A DNA stretch of 64,000 nucleotides from Mactra quadrangularis (taxonomy: Eukaryota; Mollusca; Bivalvia; Venerida; Mactridae), in contig CM046303.1 in assembly GCA_025267735.1 (NCBI GenBank), positions 53,523,403 to 53,587,402 on the forward strand, in the 5' to 3' direction. The position numbers were made by a program, and so were the translations under genes. The notes beneath the pieces were generated by a model. The model worked only from the letters and a program-made list of their open reading frames with translations, was not told the origin of the DNA and did not search any database. The stretch's first letter is position 1. The number at the start of each line of letters is the position of its first letter. Positions 63,269 to 64,000 of this stretch are shown here, in pieces.

Positions 63269-64000
63269 TAGGCTGCAACGATTCGATTCGATACATCGAA
63301 ACTCGATTGCAAGGGCGCCGATTCGATTTCGATTCGGGACCCGCGAGTTTCGATTCGATACTGACTTTTAACATGTTTACATAAGTTATAACGATAAAAG
63401 CAAAGGCTCACCTAAAAGACAAAGTATGTTGACAGTGAAACTGGGGTTAACTTTGTTACATTTCTCTAAAGTTTCCATTACGATTTAAGTAGCATGGAAA
63501 CTCTGTTCCAAATATTTATTTACAGTATATGCCCCAACGCTACGCAAATTGGGTCGGTGTGGTTGAATTTTACCGGTCAAGTTTTGATGTTAGTTAATTC
63601 AAATTTCAATATATTTGCCTACAAAGCGTAGGTTTATGTTAAATGTACAGTAGTATATCAAGAACTGCATCTTTCTACAATTTATGCTCCATGCTGTTTA
63701 TACTTTTTTAGTCGAAATTACAATTATAATACATTTTCGCGAACTTTACATTCGTACCCAAACCATTTCGTACTTGAAAAAAGCAAATATTAATTTAGCA
63801 GATTTTCGAGTTTCGTGTTATCAAATTTCAGTAACACTTTTAGTTAGTCCATATTATTTAGTTTTAAGCTCAAATTAATGTATAAGTGCATATTTAAAGT
63901 AAATTATATTAATAAATGAATCGAATCGAAAAAAATCGAATCGAAAGAAAAAGTATCGAATCGCATCGAATCGACTTTCCTGTGAATCGTTGCAGCACTA
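63269..64000. mobile_element. hAT-like non-autonomous element, right end at window edge
   Basis: Left end taggctgcaacgattcgatt; the complement of the window's last bases gives TAGTGCTGCAACGATTCA. TAGTGCTGCAAC is a known style of hAT terminus. Both ends carry many copies of gattcgat/atcgaatc. The 8-bp target duplication cannot be tested because the element reaches base 64000. No transposase. Confidence 0.65.

Overview
This window is animal nuclear DNA: AT-rich, with a many-exon gene, introns full of short interspersed elements, MITE-like inverted-repeat elements and minisatellites, and no operons or ribosome binding sites. The repeat content (tRNA-headed SINEs with a conserved core resembling MetaSINEs, 'gagctctccatttac'-type repeats, dense VNTRs) and the protein sequence suggest a mollusc, most likely a bivalve. 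That placement is inference, not a database result.

There is one supported gene, on the minus strand. It is the 3' three quarters or so of a ZZEF1 orthologue (zinc finger ZZ-type and EF-hand domain-containing protein 1). I rebuilt 46 consecutive coding exons from splice sites, from 62412 down to the stop codon at 7903-7905. All 45 junctions agree in reading phase, and the exons sum to 6510 nt: 2169 residues plus the stop. The N-terminus (EF-hand and first part of the DOC/APC10 domain) lies beyond 64000. Order of the encoded protein: DOC domain tail, helical region, first CUB-like beta domain (exons W9-W10), helical region, two tandem ZZ zinc fingers (W21-W23), a low-complexity KSDxKE repeat (W25), a long helical region with an acidic/serine linker (W34), a second CUB-like domain (W40-W42), and a helical C-terminus. 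Residue numbers here count from the first residue of exon W1, not from the true start.

Layout: 1-7135 holds no gene, only repeats. 7136-7902 is a likely 3' UTR containing a 45-bp minisatellite. 7903-62412 is the gene. 62413-64000 is intron containing the end of a hAT-like element.

The most unusual feature is at 11115-13754. A 54/56-bp minisatellite of about 47 units has captured the 3' splice site of exon W44 together with its first 21 coding bases, so the intron carries dozens of copies of one acceptor. Others worth attention are a seven-unit array of exactly 145-bp period, each unit carrying tandem nuclear-receptor half-sites (39220-40260); a 42-bp array ending beside the donor of exon W34; an unexplained coding-like segment at 24825-25018; and several MITEs with clear target-site duplications. 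I saw no defence system, CRISPR array, operon or virus.
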